Assembly: GCA_950295325.1 (NCBI GenBank)
Contig: OX485803.1
Coordinates: 54,823,554-54,887,553, forward strand
DNA: 64,000 nt
Source of the DNA: Polytrichum commune
Taxonomy: Eukaryota > Streptophyta > Polytrichopsida > Polytrichales > Polytrichaceae
Reading direction: 5' to 3'
The notes beneath the pieces were generated by a model. That model was given only the letters and a program-made list of their open reading frames with translations. It made no database searches and had not been told where the DNA came from. Both the position numbers and the translations under genes were made by a program. Shown in pieces: positions 10,645 through 23,125 of the stretch (its first letter is position 1; the number at the start of each line of letters is the position of its first letter).

Positions 10645-13526
10645 AGAGGAATTAGGCTAGCCGTCGAAATCGCTTATGTCAAAATCTAATGGCTATAGCC
10701 TATGAATCTATATAATTATGTAAGAATGTTGCAGGAATCAAAGCGAGCCTTTGTGTGTTGTGTGACAATGAAGAATACGAGATAAGTGAATTTCGATTAT
10801 AATTAAAAATGAGATAAAGTGAAAGAACAAATTCTTTGAGCAACGCAATTTGAATTATGCTTGATGGCAGTAAGTGGTTATTTAATTACGGAAGAAGAGA
10901 CTAACCCCAATAGGATGAAAATCCATTGGAAGATTATTGCCAAATTTTTTGAGCTTCACGACGGAACTAGAAATATGAACCTAAAGTGATAGGAGTCGTC
11001 AGATAGGACAAACTCACACACGACTCAAAGCACCAACGACCCATAAGAATGGACATTAAGCCTGAGAAAGAGGAAATGAAGGAGTAAAAAAAATCAAGAT
11101 TGTTATTAGAACCTTAATCCAATGTGACATTCATTCATATCATTTTGTACATATATTATTTTTGCAAAAAAAAGTTGTAGATTCTACAAAAGTTATAATC
11201 ATGTGTCAATTAGGGGCCTTAGTCATTGTCCGCTTACCCGCCCATGGGGTCTTGTTAAAGGATCCAAACATTGGGATTTGAACTCTGGATTACTTCATGA
11301 GGGGAATATCTCGAGATGTGTGCCACCAATTTCTCTTCCCTCCTCTCGTGTGACAATTTGATTTTCATATTTTTTTTATGTTGTCTTCAATGTTTAGGTT
11401 CCCAAATGACACCCTCTCGGTTGTTTTTTTGACATTTTGAGGATCATTTCATTTCTACATATTTGCACATAAAAATACTAATGTATATTATTATGAAAAT
11501 TTCAAGAATTAATACATGTTTGAAATTACAAGCATGAATGGTAGTGGCAATTCGAGGGTTTGACCGCTCATGATAATTATGCAAGAAAAAATATAAGGTG
11601 AGTTATATCAAATAAAAGAATAATAAACGAGCCAATGAAATTTCTTGTTCGGATAAACACCCATAATGCAAATAGTTTGAACAATTTGATGTTTGAAATT
11701 CTACTCATGTATGTGTAAAAAATCAAATTCCAGCATATATCACGAAATATGAATATGAAAACAATGAAGACAAAATGCCATCAGAATTGCAATACCGTAA
11801 AGTTATTCCAAAGCAAGAAAAAATGAAAAAAAAAGAAAAAATGGAAAAAAGTTTAGAAAAAATTGTTTCAAATTCTAGTAGCTTTATCATAACCTTCCAA
11901 CAAAATAAAAATTTATTGAACAATACAGATATGCATATGACAATCATTGTAGAGAAATTGTAGCTACTCTTCCAAAACTTTAGAATCAGTACTTAATTCT
12001 AAAAATTTGAACAATGTAAACCTTTGATAAACTGTATTTTCAAAATATTTTGGTAATGAATTTATGAGCCATAATAAATTCTCTCAATAAATCAACATTT
12101 TTTAGATTATTTTATAGAAACGAAAATTGGCATGATTGTTAAGGGGGCTAGCAAGGGTTGCGACATTTGTTGTCTAAGGTTCAAGAAACTTTGTCAACAC
12201 AGAACCTTGTAAAAAAAATCCTACCAACCATTCTCAATTTTGCATTTTCGAATTTGATTACCCCTCTCTCTATGGATATGAATTCATGCTGTCTATGTAA
12301 ACTCACCCATTGCGCAGGTGTAAACACAATGAATTATATTATAACCTATAACATACTATTTAAAGACAACTTAACCCCAAAAATAGAGTCATAAACCCTT
12401 ACTTAGTCTAGTGGTGTCCAATTGGAATGCATCAGTCCTCAATCTTATAGGGGATTTTTTTCACCGGAAACCCTCCATCCATCAAGGATGAGTTTACAAA
12501 ACCCCCAAGCACCGTGGCACATGGTTGATATGGACAGGTTTTCCTCTAGTGCTTACAACCAAAATTAGAGGAGGCGTCCACACATACACTATCACTATAC
12601 CCTTCAAACAATGCCACATCTCCTATCATGCCTACCCATGCATGGATTCAACAAATCCACTTAATCCCCATCAAATATCTCACCTTGCTCATGCTCAATA
12701 AAAGAAGACTTGAAAATCACCAACTCCATATCTTACCCACCGAACCCCAGTCAAAACATGGAGCACTAAAACCCCAAGGCTGAATCATACAACTAGGTGA
12801 CTAAACTAATTTGATAGTGCAACTAAAAGGATAGACAACCACTCGATGTTGAACCTCAAAATTAAACCCAACATATACATCTTGCCAACATAACACAAAT
12901 CCTCAAGATACCCATGTAAGCACATAATTTGCCAATATACAAGTTGCCAACCCTCAGAGACCTCTCATAATATTGGTTACCAAAAGAGAGCACCTCCAAC
13001 ACGAGGCAGTTGCACTTGCACAACATCCCTGAACCCGTTCCGGGTTCACATTTAAACTCAAGGTTGTGATCAAGATGAAGCGTCCCTCATTCATGACAAC
13101 ATAAGTGATTAATGTCATCTCTCACTGTGTGATTATAGTCGTCAAAGATATGCATAGTATGTATTTGAATCTAGGCCATTCAATTATATCAACACAAGTC
13201 AATTGATAAGTGGGCTACAACTACATAACTCGAACATTACCCCTAGGATTCTAGCATTAGGTATGAATACAATAATCCAAGTCCTTGATCACATGCGTGA
13301 ACAACAAGCATTGTCGAATGGCAGACTCTTGACAGTGGTTGACACCTCATTGTGGGGGCTATCTTCGGACAAATCCTTCATCCATCTACCATGATTCAAC
13401 CTTAAAGAACTTGCCAAAAAGCTTGCTATCGAGTGTACTGTACTCACCAAGATGCTCATCTAGGTTGAGAACTCAATATACCACTTAAAACTGCTATGAC
13501 AGAAGTTTGCAAATATGTAATTTGTG
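10645..13526. other. Non-coding leader of the duplicated block (3' flank of P450 copy 1)
   Basis: AT-rich sequence with poly-A/T runs at about 11340-12120, then the 3' flank of the P450. It is nearly the same as the corresponding part of copy 2. A 63-residue frame at 13203-13394 is kept in both copies, but recent duplication alone explains that. No gene called. Confidence 0.4.
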
Positions 13527-16500
13527 TCAATAAAGAAAAGCTGGTTTCCTCGGTCGGGCGACAAAGGAAAGAGGAATTTTAGGGCACACGGTGAGTCCAA
13601 AGCTCTCCTCCCACCATTCTGAACGGGAAACATCGCATCCCTCGGGTAAATCCCAGTCGAAGCTGTGCAGAAGGTGTGCCATAAGCAACGACACCAACAA
13701 GTTGCCAAGTGTGACCGCTGGGCACATGCGTCGGCCGGCACTGAATGGAATGAGCTCATACGAATCGAACCCCGACGTCGGGTTCACGTCCGGATGATGG
13801 TTTCCCAGAAACCGGTCCGGGTTGAACGTGTCTGGATTCTCATAAACATTTGGGTCCCGGTGAATGGCATAGAGGTTTAAAATGAGGTGGGTGTGGGCCG
13901 GAAATTTGTACCCAAGGACGTCGTTTGATGCACGGATGGATTGCCGGGGAAGAGCTAAAACAGCAGCCGGGTGGAGTCGGAAGGTTTCTTTCACGATTGC
14001 TTGCAAGTATGGGAGGTTCGGGATGTCGGATTCTTGCACAACACGGTCGGCTCCCACCACGAGGTCAAGCTCGTCTTGGGCTCGCTTCAAGATGTCACGG
14101 TGCAACATGAGTTGTCGCATCCCCCACTCCATTGTCGTGGAGCTGGTATCAGTTCCTCCAGTCACTAGGTTCTAAATGATAAGCCCAAAATACTCATGGA
14201 CATCAGTTTCTTGGAATTGATCATCAAATGGGAGTGATCACAGGAAGCAGTTTAGCAACTACACTAAGTTGTCTTATTAGTGTGGGCCACAATGATTATA
14301 TAGAACCAACATACATTTCTAGCTCACGCCAAATCTTTCTAAGTTTAAAATCAATGTGTGCCACCTTAAGTGCTCTAAATTGATGTGTCATGTGAATATT
14401 CTATTTTATTCTACTTTTGTCCTTGAACTAATAAGGTACCTCAACCTAACACCAACACTAAACCTATGATCGCCTAAGTGAATGGGAAGGCTTCAGTTTA
14501 GAACACAAATCTAAAATGTCCAGGGATAGATTCTTATTTACGAGAGTGTTAATGAATGAGAGATCATTGGCCATCCTAGAATATCATCCTAAATCAAAGC
14601 CCTCTCATTCAATTGTGTGATCATAGGTTCAGTGTTGGTTGGAAGCCCGTCCGAAGTCTATAGGATGATTGAGGGCCAACATTAATTCCACCATGTCTAG
14701 GCAATTAGACTAGCTCGCATTAATATTTTCCACATTAATTTTCCACCCGTGCACTAATAGGACAAACTTAGTGTACCCTTGAGGGTGGTGACCCCTAAAC
14801 AATTAGTAGAGGTGTGCAAATCGTAATTGTCTTGTGATTGTTGTTTTCAATAATTTCATAAATATATGACTCCTTATTATTAACATATGTGGTGGTTATC
14901 TCTTCTTATTCCATCCAAAATGGCTTATGATTATGCATTATGGTTGAAAATATCTTAGTCCCAGTATGCACATGTCTATATAGGGAATTTCATATGATCC
15001 TTTGTCCTACAAATTCTACTACTCTGTTTGTGAACAAATGAGATATCAGATTGGATTTCTCTTCTACATACACAGCATGTTCTTCAAAATGTCCCCAGGA
15101 GTATTAGCAATACTAAAAATGCACAAGTTGCCAGCCCTGTTGCAACTACATTTACAAGACAAAACCAAACTGACGCTGATTGCAGAAGGAAGAGTCGAGC
15201 CAGATCCTCACCATTAGAATTTCTAGAATTTCATTGTCCGGAAGAGTCTTTCCATCTTCTTGGGGGATTGTACATAATAAATCAACAAAGTCAGGTACAT
15301 AATCCTCGTCATTTTTCTCAAGCCTGACTTGAGCTTGCTCTCTGTGCTTCTCGAACTCGCACATCTCACTGAGAACTGAAAACATACATTGGCGAATGTC
15401 CTCGAACTCCGAATGCCAACCTTGCAGCTTCGTGACAAAGCTCAACCATGGCACATAGTCACTGATGACGAATGCACCAAACCCAATAAAGAGACGATTA
15501 ACTGCTGCTTCGAGGTCTTTCTTGTCTTCTTCATACTCTACTCCTTTACCATAGTACCTGTGCAAAACACCCAGTTGTCAAGACCGAAGTAAATTGATGC
15601 ATTGCCAGTAATTGTCAACAAGAACTCTAAGAAATAATTATGTACACAAGGATGGCAAGTACACCTGGACCATTGCAGCCAGCAGGGAAAAAAATAGCCA
15701 GATGCATTATGCCTCTTCATCACTAGGGCTCGAATTGGACTTTATCAATTTTCTGGACTTTGATACTTGGATTTGACAAGCTTTCATCTTGAGCTCATCA
15801 GTGGCGTGCTTGACAAAACTTCAAGCTCTCAATGGTTTGAGCAAGTGTAACCATGTTCAAGGGGGAACGAGTTCTTGATCAGATAGGAGGCAAATTACTT
15901 GATGATCCAGTGCTTGATGTCGACCATGTTATCGCCTCACCCACTATGTCCGCTAATGGTCATGTATCGCGACACGATTGGCTGTAGTTGACATCCAACA
16001 CATACCTCACCCACTTTCCGCAAATTGCTAGGTTGGGCGTCTACTCACATCCATCACCTAGTTCCCAAAGCTCTTAATCTTCGAGCTCGCAACCTCTCTA
16101 GACTAAACGAGAGCCTATGATGGATTTGTCAAATTTGGGAGGAATCGAATGAACACACCTCTTATTGACAAGCATGCGGGTCATGTTGTTAGCAGTCACA
16201 CCATACAACCAACCTTTGAGATTTATAACAGTTTCTCCGTTGCAAGACATTTCCAGGAGCAGCTTCATCATGTGGTGAATCTCCTCTGTCCGGACTGTCT
16301 CGTAGGACGCATGGCGTTTACGGGAAAATAGCTCTGTTCTACACAACTTGCGCAGCTGTGGCCAATAAGGACCGTCTGGTGCTGCAGATCCCAGGCTCTT
16401 GTACTCGGTGCTGCCTCCTAAAATTGTCCAGATCAACTTCTGAGGCCGACCGCAAAAGATTGCATCGTTGGTCCGGAACAACTCCCTCGCTGCTGCAGCA

Positions 16501-17921
16501 GTTGAGACCACAATGCAAGGCATGGACCCTACAACCCACGAGTAGTATTCATCCATAGTAATCATGTCGCTGCAATTCTCAACACAGTGGGCTAGAAAGT
16601 AAAATAATAATAATAATAATAATAATAATTACAAAAGAAACGGCGGTGTATGCATGGAATAAGAGGCTCTTCGCCAGATAGATGTAAACGCCGGAAGCAT
16701 GGATGAAGAGCCTCTTTGCCCGGATTGGACTATGGCTTCTATTCACAGTAACGTCCCTCGCTGCAAAATGCACGCGATGAATCCTACAACCCAGAATTTT
16801 CATCCATCACAATCGCTATTATTCTCGGCACTTCCAAGTTCCAACTCAGACAGTTTTGACCATGGGGTGGGGTAGGATTGGAATTGCCTCATCCAATCAC
16901 CAATTGTGATTTGTGACGACTATGCTTTCAGAAAGTTTCAAAAACATCGGAGCTGGTATGCAAAAGTTATGGGAGGCAAACAAGAATAAATGTCTTTCTC
17001 CTTAAGTGATCACAGAGGCCCCATGGGCAGTTGTGTCACAATATACCTATAATGGGTTGATATTCCCAACACATACTAGTCCGATGTCATCGCAACACAT
17101 GTCTTTTTTAGGTGCCTGTTGTGAATTAGGAGCCAACATTTAAGAGCTCTTCTTAATTGGACACAAGGCTCGGAAATTTGAATTAAGACCAAGCACCATT
17201 GAGAAGATTTGTCCAATTAAGAAGAGTGACCACGTATGTAAGACCCACATGCCATACAAAGATACAAATGATGGCTCATCAGTCACTCCTTTCAAAACTA
17301 TAATTTTAAATAGATTTCTGGATGGTGACCCCTGCTTCACCCTGCTTCAGAAAAGATTGCCTGCAACTTGTTTGAAGAACATCATCGACATATGAAAGTA
17401 TAAACCTTTTCTGATTCAGCCACGAAATGGCACCAATGGATTCCTCTCAATACCCTCTTTCGGCCAAGCATGTTCCTCCTCAAGTTTCGTGAGATAACAA
17501 CTCACCTATTCATCAGAAGCATTTGAAGTGATTCAAAACATCTAGCCACATAAAAAGCGGAGAGTTGCCACCCTCACACTCTACACATATATGGTCATAG
17601 GTTGTGGTGATATATACACACAGTAGTAATGACTTGCATACCCAAGCGGAGATACATGAAGCCACCGTGCTTGGCTGCCAAATCTCGCAAGGTCTGGTGC
17701 GGCAGCTTCGAACTGAGAGTCGGTAAGTTTCCCAAAATGGGCCATGACCAAGGCCCGGGAGGCTTCTTGGGAGCCTGATATTGAGTCACGTACCACCACA
17801 GTGTGATCAGCAGCAGAAGTAGCGCAGGCAACGGCACCTCCACTATAAGCTGCTTCCAATCCTGCCAGCGAGCATGGAATTGCCTCCGCAACTGATCATC
17901 ATCCGCTTGCGCACTCGACAT
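13527..17921 (-). CDS. Cytochrome P450, A-type (CYP71-clan-like), copy 1
   Basis: Predicted ER-anchored haem monooxygenase of plant secondary metabolism; substrate unknown. Exons (minus strand): 17642-17921, 16159-16528, 15212-15557, 13527-14171, with GT-AG introns, giving 546 residues. Visible features: membrane anchor about residues 25-45; proline hinge KKPPGP (52-57); I-helix GGTDTS (337-342) with the oxygen-activating Thr; K-helix ExxR (E394, R397) followed by RLHP; FNPDRF (448-453); haem loop FSAGRRMCPA with Cys482. The usual Gly two residues after the Cys is Ala here. The start is the ATG giving the short polar leader before the anchor; an earlier in-frame ATG exists 11 codons upstream. 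All exons are open, so it looks functional. Intron 1 holds an (AAT)n microsatellite at about 16603-16630. The family within the CYP71 clan was not determined. Confidence 0.93.
17147..17226. repeat. 17-bp perfect inverted repeat in P450 intron 1
   Basis: CTCTTCTTAATTGGACA (17147-17163) is the exact reverse complement of 17210-17226, with a 46-base loop. The right arm plus six flanking bases (to GTGACCA) recurs at about 29506 inside the foldback element, so this is probably a small mobile element or its remnant. The same structure is in copy 2 at about 54110-54189, with one arm mutated. Confidence 0.55.
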
Positions 17922-18240
17922 GGTGATTGTGTGAGGAGTGTGGTAGAGCACCACTCTTGATTGTGACGACGTTTCTGAGCAAGCTTGGAAGTTAGGTACA
18001 TCGATCGAGCGAGCGAGCGAGCGTGCAGCGAGCTTGGCTGCACTGCCTGCAGCGAGCTTGGCTGCACTGCCTGCAGCTTGGTGATTTTCGTTTTAAATAA
18101 TGCAAGTACTACAATAATATCCACACCTGTTGGTTTTTCTGGCGTGTGGAGTATGGGCCTGAACGGCGTCAGCTTTACAGGCGCCTGTAATTACGCTTTT
18201 CTTTATAGAGAGGGTCATTCTTGACATAACTACATTGATT
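17922..18240 (-). promoter_or_regulatory. 5' flank / probable promoter of P450 copy 1
   Basis: Upstream of the start codon are short direct repeats (GAGCTTGGCTGCACTGCCTG, about 18029-18073) and a TATA-like ATTATTTAAAA on the minus strand at about 18091-18101. The stretch with the TATA-like motif is missing from copy 2, where three 59-bp repeats stand nearby instead. The transcription start was not determined. Confidence 0.35.
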
Positions 18241-18460
18241 ATCCTAATTAGTGTGTGTTATTATTTTGAGTTACACAGTGCTATAGCTATTGTTTTATGA
18301 GAATGTGGTAATTTACCAAGCAAAGTCATTTATGTTTTTATAATGTCTGAACAATCTATTGAACTTTTGTTAGTAAAAAAATTGAACTCCTAAGACCAAC
18401 CCTAGTGCACTGTGTAACTCCAAATAGTTACACAACACTAATTGGGATAATCATTGTAGT

Positions 18461-18782
18461 TGATGTAGAAATGTAGTATATCATTTAGACTATAGTATAA
18501 ATACATATACAAGTATAGTTGGGTGTGCATGTAGATAATACAAGTACATGTCTATTGACACGGATCAACCCTTTGAGGATCAGTGGCTATGTAGAAGGAG
18601 CATGACCCTTTCTAAGCCAATCTGACTTGTAAAATCACATCCATTGATGTGATATTTAAAGGGGATTGACTCCCAAGGAATAAATCCTTCCATTGAAAGC
18701 TTACATTATCCAAGTGTACCTAACTAAATAGTTGTTTTCTGCCTCATTATATCTTGGCATGTGTAGACACTAGGATTGAACA
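18461..18782 (+). mobile_element. 5' LTR of Ty1/copia element, copy 1
   Basis: About 322 bp, beginning TGATGTAGAAATG and ending GATTGAACA (TG...CA), directly followed by a primer-binding site. A TATA-like TATAAATA lies near 18496. The left end is inferred from the TG and is less certain than the right end. No matching 3' LTR exists in the window. Confidence 0.65.
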
Positions 18783-18794
18783 TGGTATCAAAGC
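18783..18794 (+). other. Copia primer-binding site
   Basis: TGGTATCAAAGC matches, with one change, the 3' end complement of initiator-Met tRNA (TGGTATCAGAGC), the usual primer of plant Ty1/copia elements. The same site is at 55803-55814 in copy 2. Confidence 0.85.
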
Positions 18795-19324
18795 ATGATC
18801 ATAAAAAGAAAGCATGATTATTGCAAGTTAGTGATGCTCTCATGAAATCACTTATCCCATCATACAAAGGTAGGAAATCACGGCATCCTCATCTAAGGAT
18901 GTGCGCCACATCAATCAATTTGATGCCATACATTTTCATACATGGAAAATCTGGATGGAAATGATGTTGTTGGACAAAGATTTGTTTGGACATGCGGATG
19001 GCTCAGAAGTACGACCAGTAACTCCAACAAGTCAACTGACATGGGATAAGAAAGATAGCAAGACGAGAGCAAACATGTTACTTGCTTTGAAAGACGCTCA
19101 ACTTTCACATGTTAATAAATGCAAAATATCAAAAGAAGTTTTGGATACGCTAACATATATATATATATATATATATATAACTTCTCATGCTTAAACAAAA
19201 ATGTACTACAATAAACAATTGTATACACTAAAAATGATGGGAGAAGATACAATAGTAAATCGCGTACACACATTCTGTACTCTAATTGATAATTTAGCAA
19301 GTATGGGAACCATTATAAGTGGTA

Positions 19325-19335
19325 GATAGATAGAT

Positions 19336-19374
<39 letters not shown>

Positions 19375-19730
19375 AACTCCGGTCCCTTTTTAGCAAGGGG
19401 CTGGCGTGAATAAAGTGTCCGTTCGTAATGTCAATGACCCGATGCCCACTGGACAAGGGGACATTGGGGCAATACTACTCTCCCCTTTCGAGGATGGACA
19501 CTATAGTGACACACTATACTAGTTCCTAGCTAGCCACTAGTGCCTTGAAGATACCGGACATGGTATCCCCCCAAAGGACTTTGAGGTACCCATATAACAA
19601 GGTCCAAGGACCCCCCACCATAGTTGGGTGGACTAAGGTGGTGAGCACCACGCCGGCATGGGGAATAGAACCCACAACCTCCTCATTGGGGGCCATGAGC
19701 CCTAACCACCAAGCCAAGGCCCGTGGTGCT
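19325..19730 (-). mobile_element. tRNA-derived SINE with (TATC)n tail
   Basis: Read on the minus strand it starts AGCACCACGGGCC and has a Pol III A-box-like TGGCTTGGTGGTTAGG (19701-19716) and, about 43 bases on, a B-box-like GGGTTCTATTCCCC (19660-19673). It ends in a TATC microsatellite. It is flanked by a 13-bp target duplication with one mismatch (19312-19324 and 19731-19743). The paralogous site at about 56320-56335 in copy 2 has a single target copy and no insert, which fixes both ends. About 406 bp. Confidence 0.85.
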
Positions 19731-20336
19731 AATATAAGTGGTAATGATAGTGCCATTGTACTTTTGGGCTCTTTGCACGAATCCTATGAAGGATTAGTAG
19801 TTTCCATAAGTGGTCAACCCAATTTAACACTAGAAGGTGTTAGAAGTCTCTTGTTACAAGAGGAAATAAGGAGAAAATCCAAAGGGAGAGATATTAAGGA
19901 CAAACCTCAAGCCTTATGCTCTAACAATAAACCATTTAAGGGAAATTTGAAATTTATGAAGAGGAAATTTGAGACTACTAACAAAATCCCTTCATTTCAA
20001 AAAAAGGGGGGAAATCGTTTTCACTGTGACAAGGCCAACCACCACATCAAAGATTGTAGAATTTGCCTTCCAGAGGAAAAAGCAAAATCCGGTCACCAAG
20101 CCAATAGTGTTTTAAACACTAAATTATTTTTATGGTGGCCCTGGTGGTTGAAGTTTCATTGAGTGACAAGTGGTACCTCGATTTCGTAGCAACACAACAC
20201 GTGTCACCATACTTTGAGTGTTTTGTGTCCTACACCAAGATCTTGAAAAAAGATAAAGTTTACTTGGGGACAACTCGAATTATGATATTGAAGGACAAGG
20301 GAGTATCATGATTACACTAGAAAGTGGAGAAGCTAA

Positions 20337-20937
20337 GGGGCACTTTATATTAGGGCCCATTTCTAGGGCCCATTTCCAAACCCTAGGCATCAACCAATGA
20401 GAGTGCTTAGATTGCCTAAATGGGCCTTAACATGGGCCCAAGGGCTTTATATTGAGAGTCGGTCCACTTCTCCTAAAGCATGCATGGCGGGTGACATGGC
20501 GGCATTTTGGAGGGAAAAAAGTGGGCCGAAGGCAAAAAAATGGGTCTAGGGTTTATGGAGACCCACTTCGCACCTACGGCCCGCTTCACCCAACTTCCGT
20601 CATATAGTCATTTATGACTTTATGACTTTATGACTTTATGACTTTATGACTTTATGGTTTTATGGTTTTATGACTTTATGACTTTAGTTCAAGCAAGGGC
20701 ATAATTCATTTAAGACAAAGTGGGCCGTGGATTGGGCCTTACAATATAAAGTCCCTATGCTCATTTGGAAGGCCCACTTTAAAGTAGAATTTCCAATTTG
20801 GGCCCTACAAGTGGGCCTATGGACTTTATATTGCAAGGCCCATTCAACGGCCCACTTTGTAAAGTAGGGCTAAAGTTAAGGCCCACTTCAAGTCCAAGTG
20901 GGCTCAACTCCAAATGGGCCCTAATATAAAGTGGCCC
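20337..20937. mobile_element. Tourist-like (PIF/Harbinger) MITE
   Basis: About 601 bp with terminal inverted repeats related to GGGSCACTTTATATTAGGGC and a 3-bp TAA target duplication (20334-20336, 20938-20940). Copy 2 has the empty site GCTAAGACAATTG. TSD size and GGG-start fit Tourist elements. Internally there is a TTTATGAC tandem run (about 20605-20690) and a second nested inverted repeat (about 20718-20870). No coding capacity. Confidence 0.85.
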
Positions 20938-22262
20938 TAAGACAATTGAGAATGCCCTTCATATATATACCGGCTTTGAAAAAGAGCTTAGTTTCTATTA
21001 GTAAAGTTACGGGTGCGGGCTACCGAGTAGAGTCCACAATGAACTCATGCCTTATAAAGGACCAAGAGGGTAAAACATTAATTACCTCGGGAAGAAGGGT
21101 AGGTAACGTATATGAACTAGGGACCTCCCATACCCACAATCATAGCTTGTCTCATAGATTCTACCAATGTAAAGTTATGTCATTGAAGGATGGGTCATCC
21201 TAGTTTACACAAGCTAAAAAGAATGTACAAAGACGGATTAGTACACATGCTTCAAACAAGATCCCCAATTTTTTAAATTCCTTTATGTACTAGTTGTTTA
21301 GAGGGAAAACAAAGTCGTAAGAAATTTCCTAAGTAGAGGGGGGGGGGGGGAGGGGGGCGGCGAGCTACAAAACTATTAGAAATAGTTCATTCCGACATAT
21401 GGGAGTGCAAAATATTTTATCACATTTAGAGACGATTTCTCCCAAAAATGTGACGTCACATTTTTAAAGACTAAAGAAGAAGTTTAAGAGGCTTTTAAGT
21501 CTTACAAAATAATGGTGGAATTAAAAATGGGATTTTTCAAAAAAATAAAATTAATAAGGACTGACAACGGTGGGGGTACATGTTTGGAGCATTTAAATTT
21601 CTTTGTTTAGACAATGACATAGTTCATCAAACAATTGTTCCTTATACCCCTAAACAAACTGGTGTAGCAGAGCGTAAAAATCGCACCATAATGGAATGTG
21701 TGTGTAGTATGTTAACAAGTGCTAAATAACCCAATATATTTCAGGCCGAAGCCGTGTCCACTACCATATACCTACAAATATATTACTTACTTCCACCCTT
21801 AAAAATAAAACCCTTGAAGAAGTATGGTTGGGTAGGAAACCATGTGTAGCCCATCTACGTGTTTTTGGTTGTAAAGCATATTCTCATATCCCAAAGGAAA
21901 AGAGAAAGAAATTAGATTCAAAAACCCTTGAGTGCATCCTTATTGGATATAATGAGAATGTTAAGGGATGTTGTTTGTATATCCTAAACACAAAATCCAT
22001 CATCATTAGTTGTAATGTAGCATTTAATGGAGACACCCAAGACCAAGAAGGAGCACAACCACTGGGACATGATACGTTCATTGATTTACAACCTTTATAA
22101 TTGGATGAAGACCAATCTATAAGGCAAGGTGGCCAAAACCCCCCACATGGCCAACTAAAACACCCATTGTGAATCAAGACTCGGATTCTGATACTTCAAA
22201 ATATTACAATTCCAAAATAGAATTCTCCGGTCCCAAAGAAGTTCCGCCCGATGATACTCAAC

Positions 22263-22870
22263 CAAGGGTGGAGCCAGGGGGGGCTAGAGGGGGCTCAGCC
22301 CTCCTTGACATCACTATAATAAACTATGCCAAAACAACTATAGATTTTTGTTTTTTGTTTTTTGTTTTACGACTGCATTGTTAAAATTTTGGGGGCGTGT
22401 AATACACTGTTGGAAAGGTATTTTCAAGACCTTACCAACGGTATATTACAACCCCCCAAATTCCTCAAATGTTAGTTGGTAAAACCCCCCAAAAAAATTT
22501 GCAGTCATTTAGTGACTACATAGAAGGCTGGTCAAAAGAACCGCAATGGGAAAACGACTGGGGTTTTTTTCGCAATGTTTTCTACGAGTTTATTAAAGGA
22601 AAGTCAAGCATCTGCTTACTATTGGCGATGTCTATTGGCAATGATTGGATGGTCAATCTGATGGTCAACTATATGGAAAAGACCATTGCCCAAGCTTTGG
22701 ATATTAACGACATTATCAAAAAAAAATGGGATGTCACCTCGATGAGTCCAAATCTCTCAATAAATAATCAAATTCGACCATCTATTGAAATTTGAAAATA
22801 AAACATAGATTGGATATTTCCATATTTTGAGGTAAGCCCTCCCTAGGTCAAAACCCTGGCTCTGCCCTAG
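22263..22870. mobile_element. hAT-like non-autonomous element in copia, copy 1
   Basis: Ends CAAGGGTGGAGCCAGGG and its inverted counterpart (right end GGCTCTGCCCTAG, which is CCCTTG in the other copy). Flanks TACTCAAC/TCCTCAAT match at 6 of 8 positions, fitting an aged 8-bp duplication. The same insertion is in copy 2 (61305-61918), so it predates the segmental duplication. It holds a ~108-codon frame (22469-22795, with SDYIEGWSKEPQWENDWGFF) that I do not recognise. Confidence 0.7.
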
Positions 22871-23125
22871 TCCTCAATCATCAACCTCATCATTATAACA
22901 AATTCACAAGAGAATGACGCCCACCTCAAAGATTGATCAACTCTCTGGACTTCACCAAAGAATTACATTTCACCCAAGGTACGGAACCCCAAACCGTCAA
23001 AGAGGCATTAAGTGGTCCTGATGCCCATGAATGGCAAAAGGCCATGGATGCTGGGTATTAAGCTTTATTCAAAAATAAGACATGGACCCTTACTCAATTA
23101 CCTCCAAGCCATAACACGGTTGGTT

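Larger units (their letters stand above)
18783..23125 (+). pseudogene. Decayed Ty1/copia internal region (gag, protease, integrase, start of RT), copy 1
   Basis: Order is gag-pr-int-RT, the copia order. Gag starts about 18891 and reaches a degenerate zinc knuckle with CDKANHHIKDC near 20030. A protease-like WYLDFVATQHV near 20170 has lost the catalytic DSGA. Pre-integrase MGHPSLHKLKRM is near 21190, and integrase VPYTPKQTGVAERKNRTIME is near 21640. The RT leader DAHEWQKAMDAG...KNKTWTLTQLP lies near 23022-23110, where an inserted element cuts it. Frames are broken by many stops and shifts. A poly-G tract sits at about 21338-21350. Inserted elements at 19325, 20337 and 22263 interrupt it. It cannot move by itself. 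Confidence 0.88.

Noticed and set aside
11250..11335. B-box-like GAGTTCAAATCCC (minus strand), hint of a second SINE
   Set aside because: The A-box candidate is poor and no tail or target duplication was found, though the motif is also present near 42560.
13203..13394. 63-codon frame kept in both duplicates (also 49900-50091)
   Set aside because: The copies are too similar for conservation to mean selection; no recognisable domain or splice context.
16600..16803. Minus-strand frame over the AAT microsatellite
   Set aside because: It lies in P450 intron 1 and is an isoleucine run from the microsatellite.
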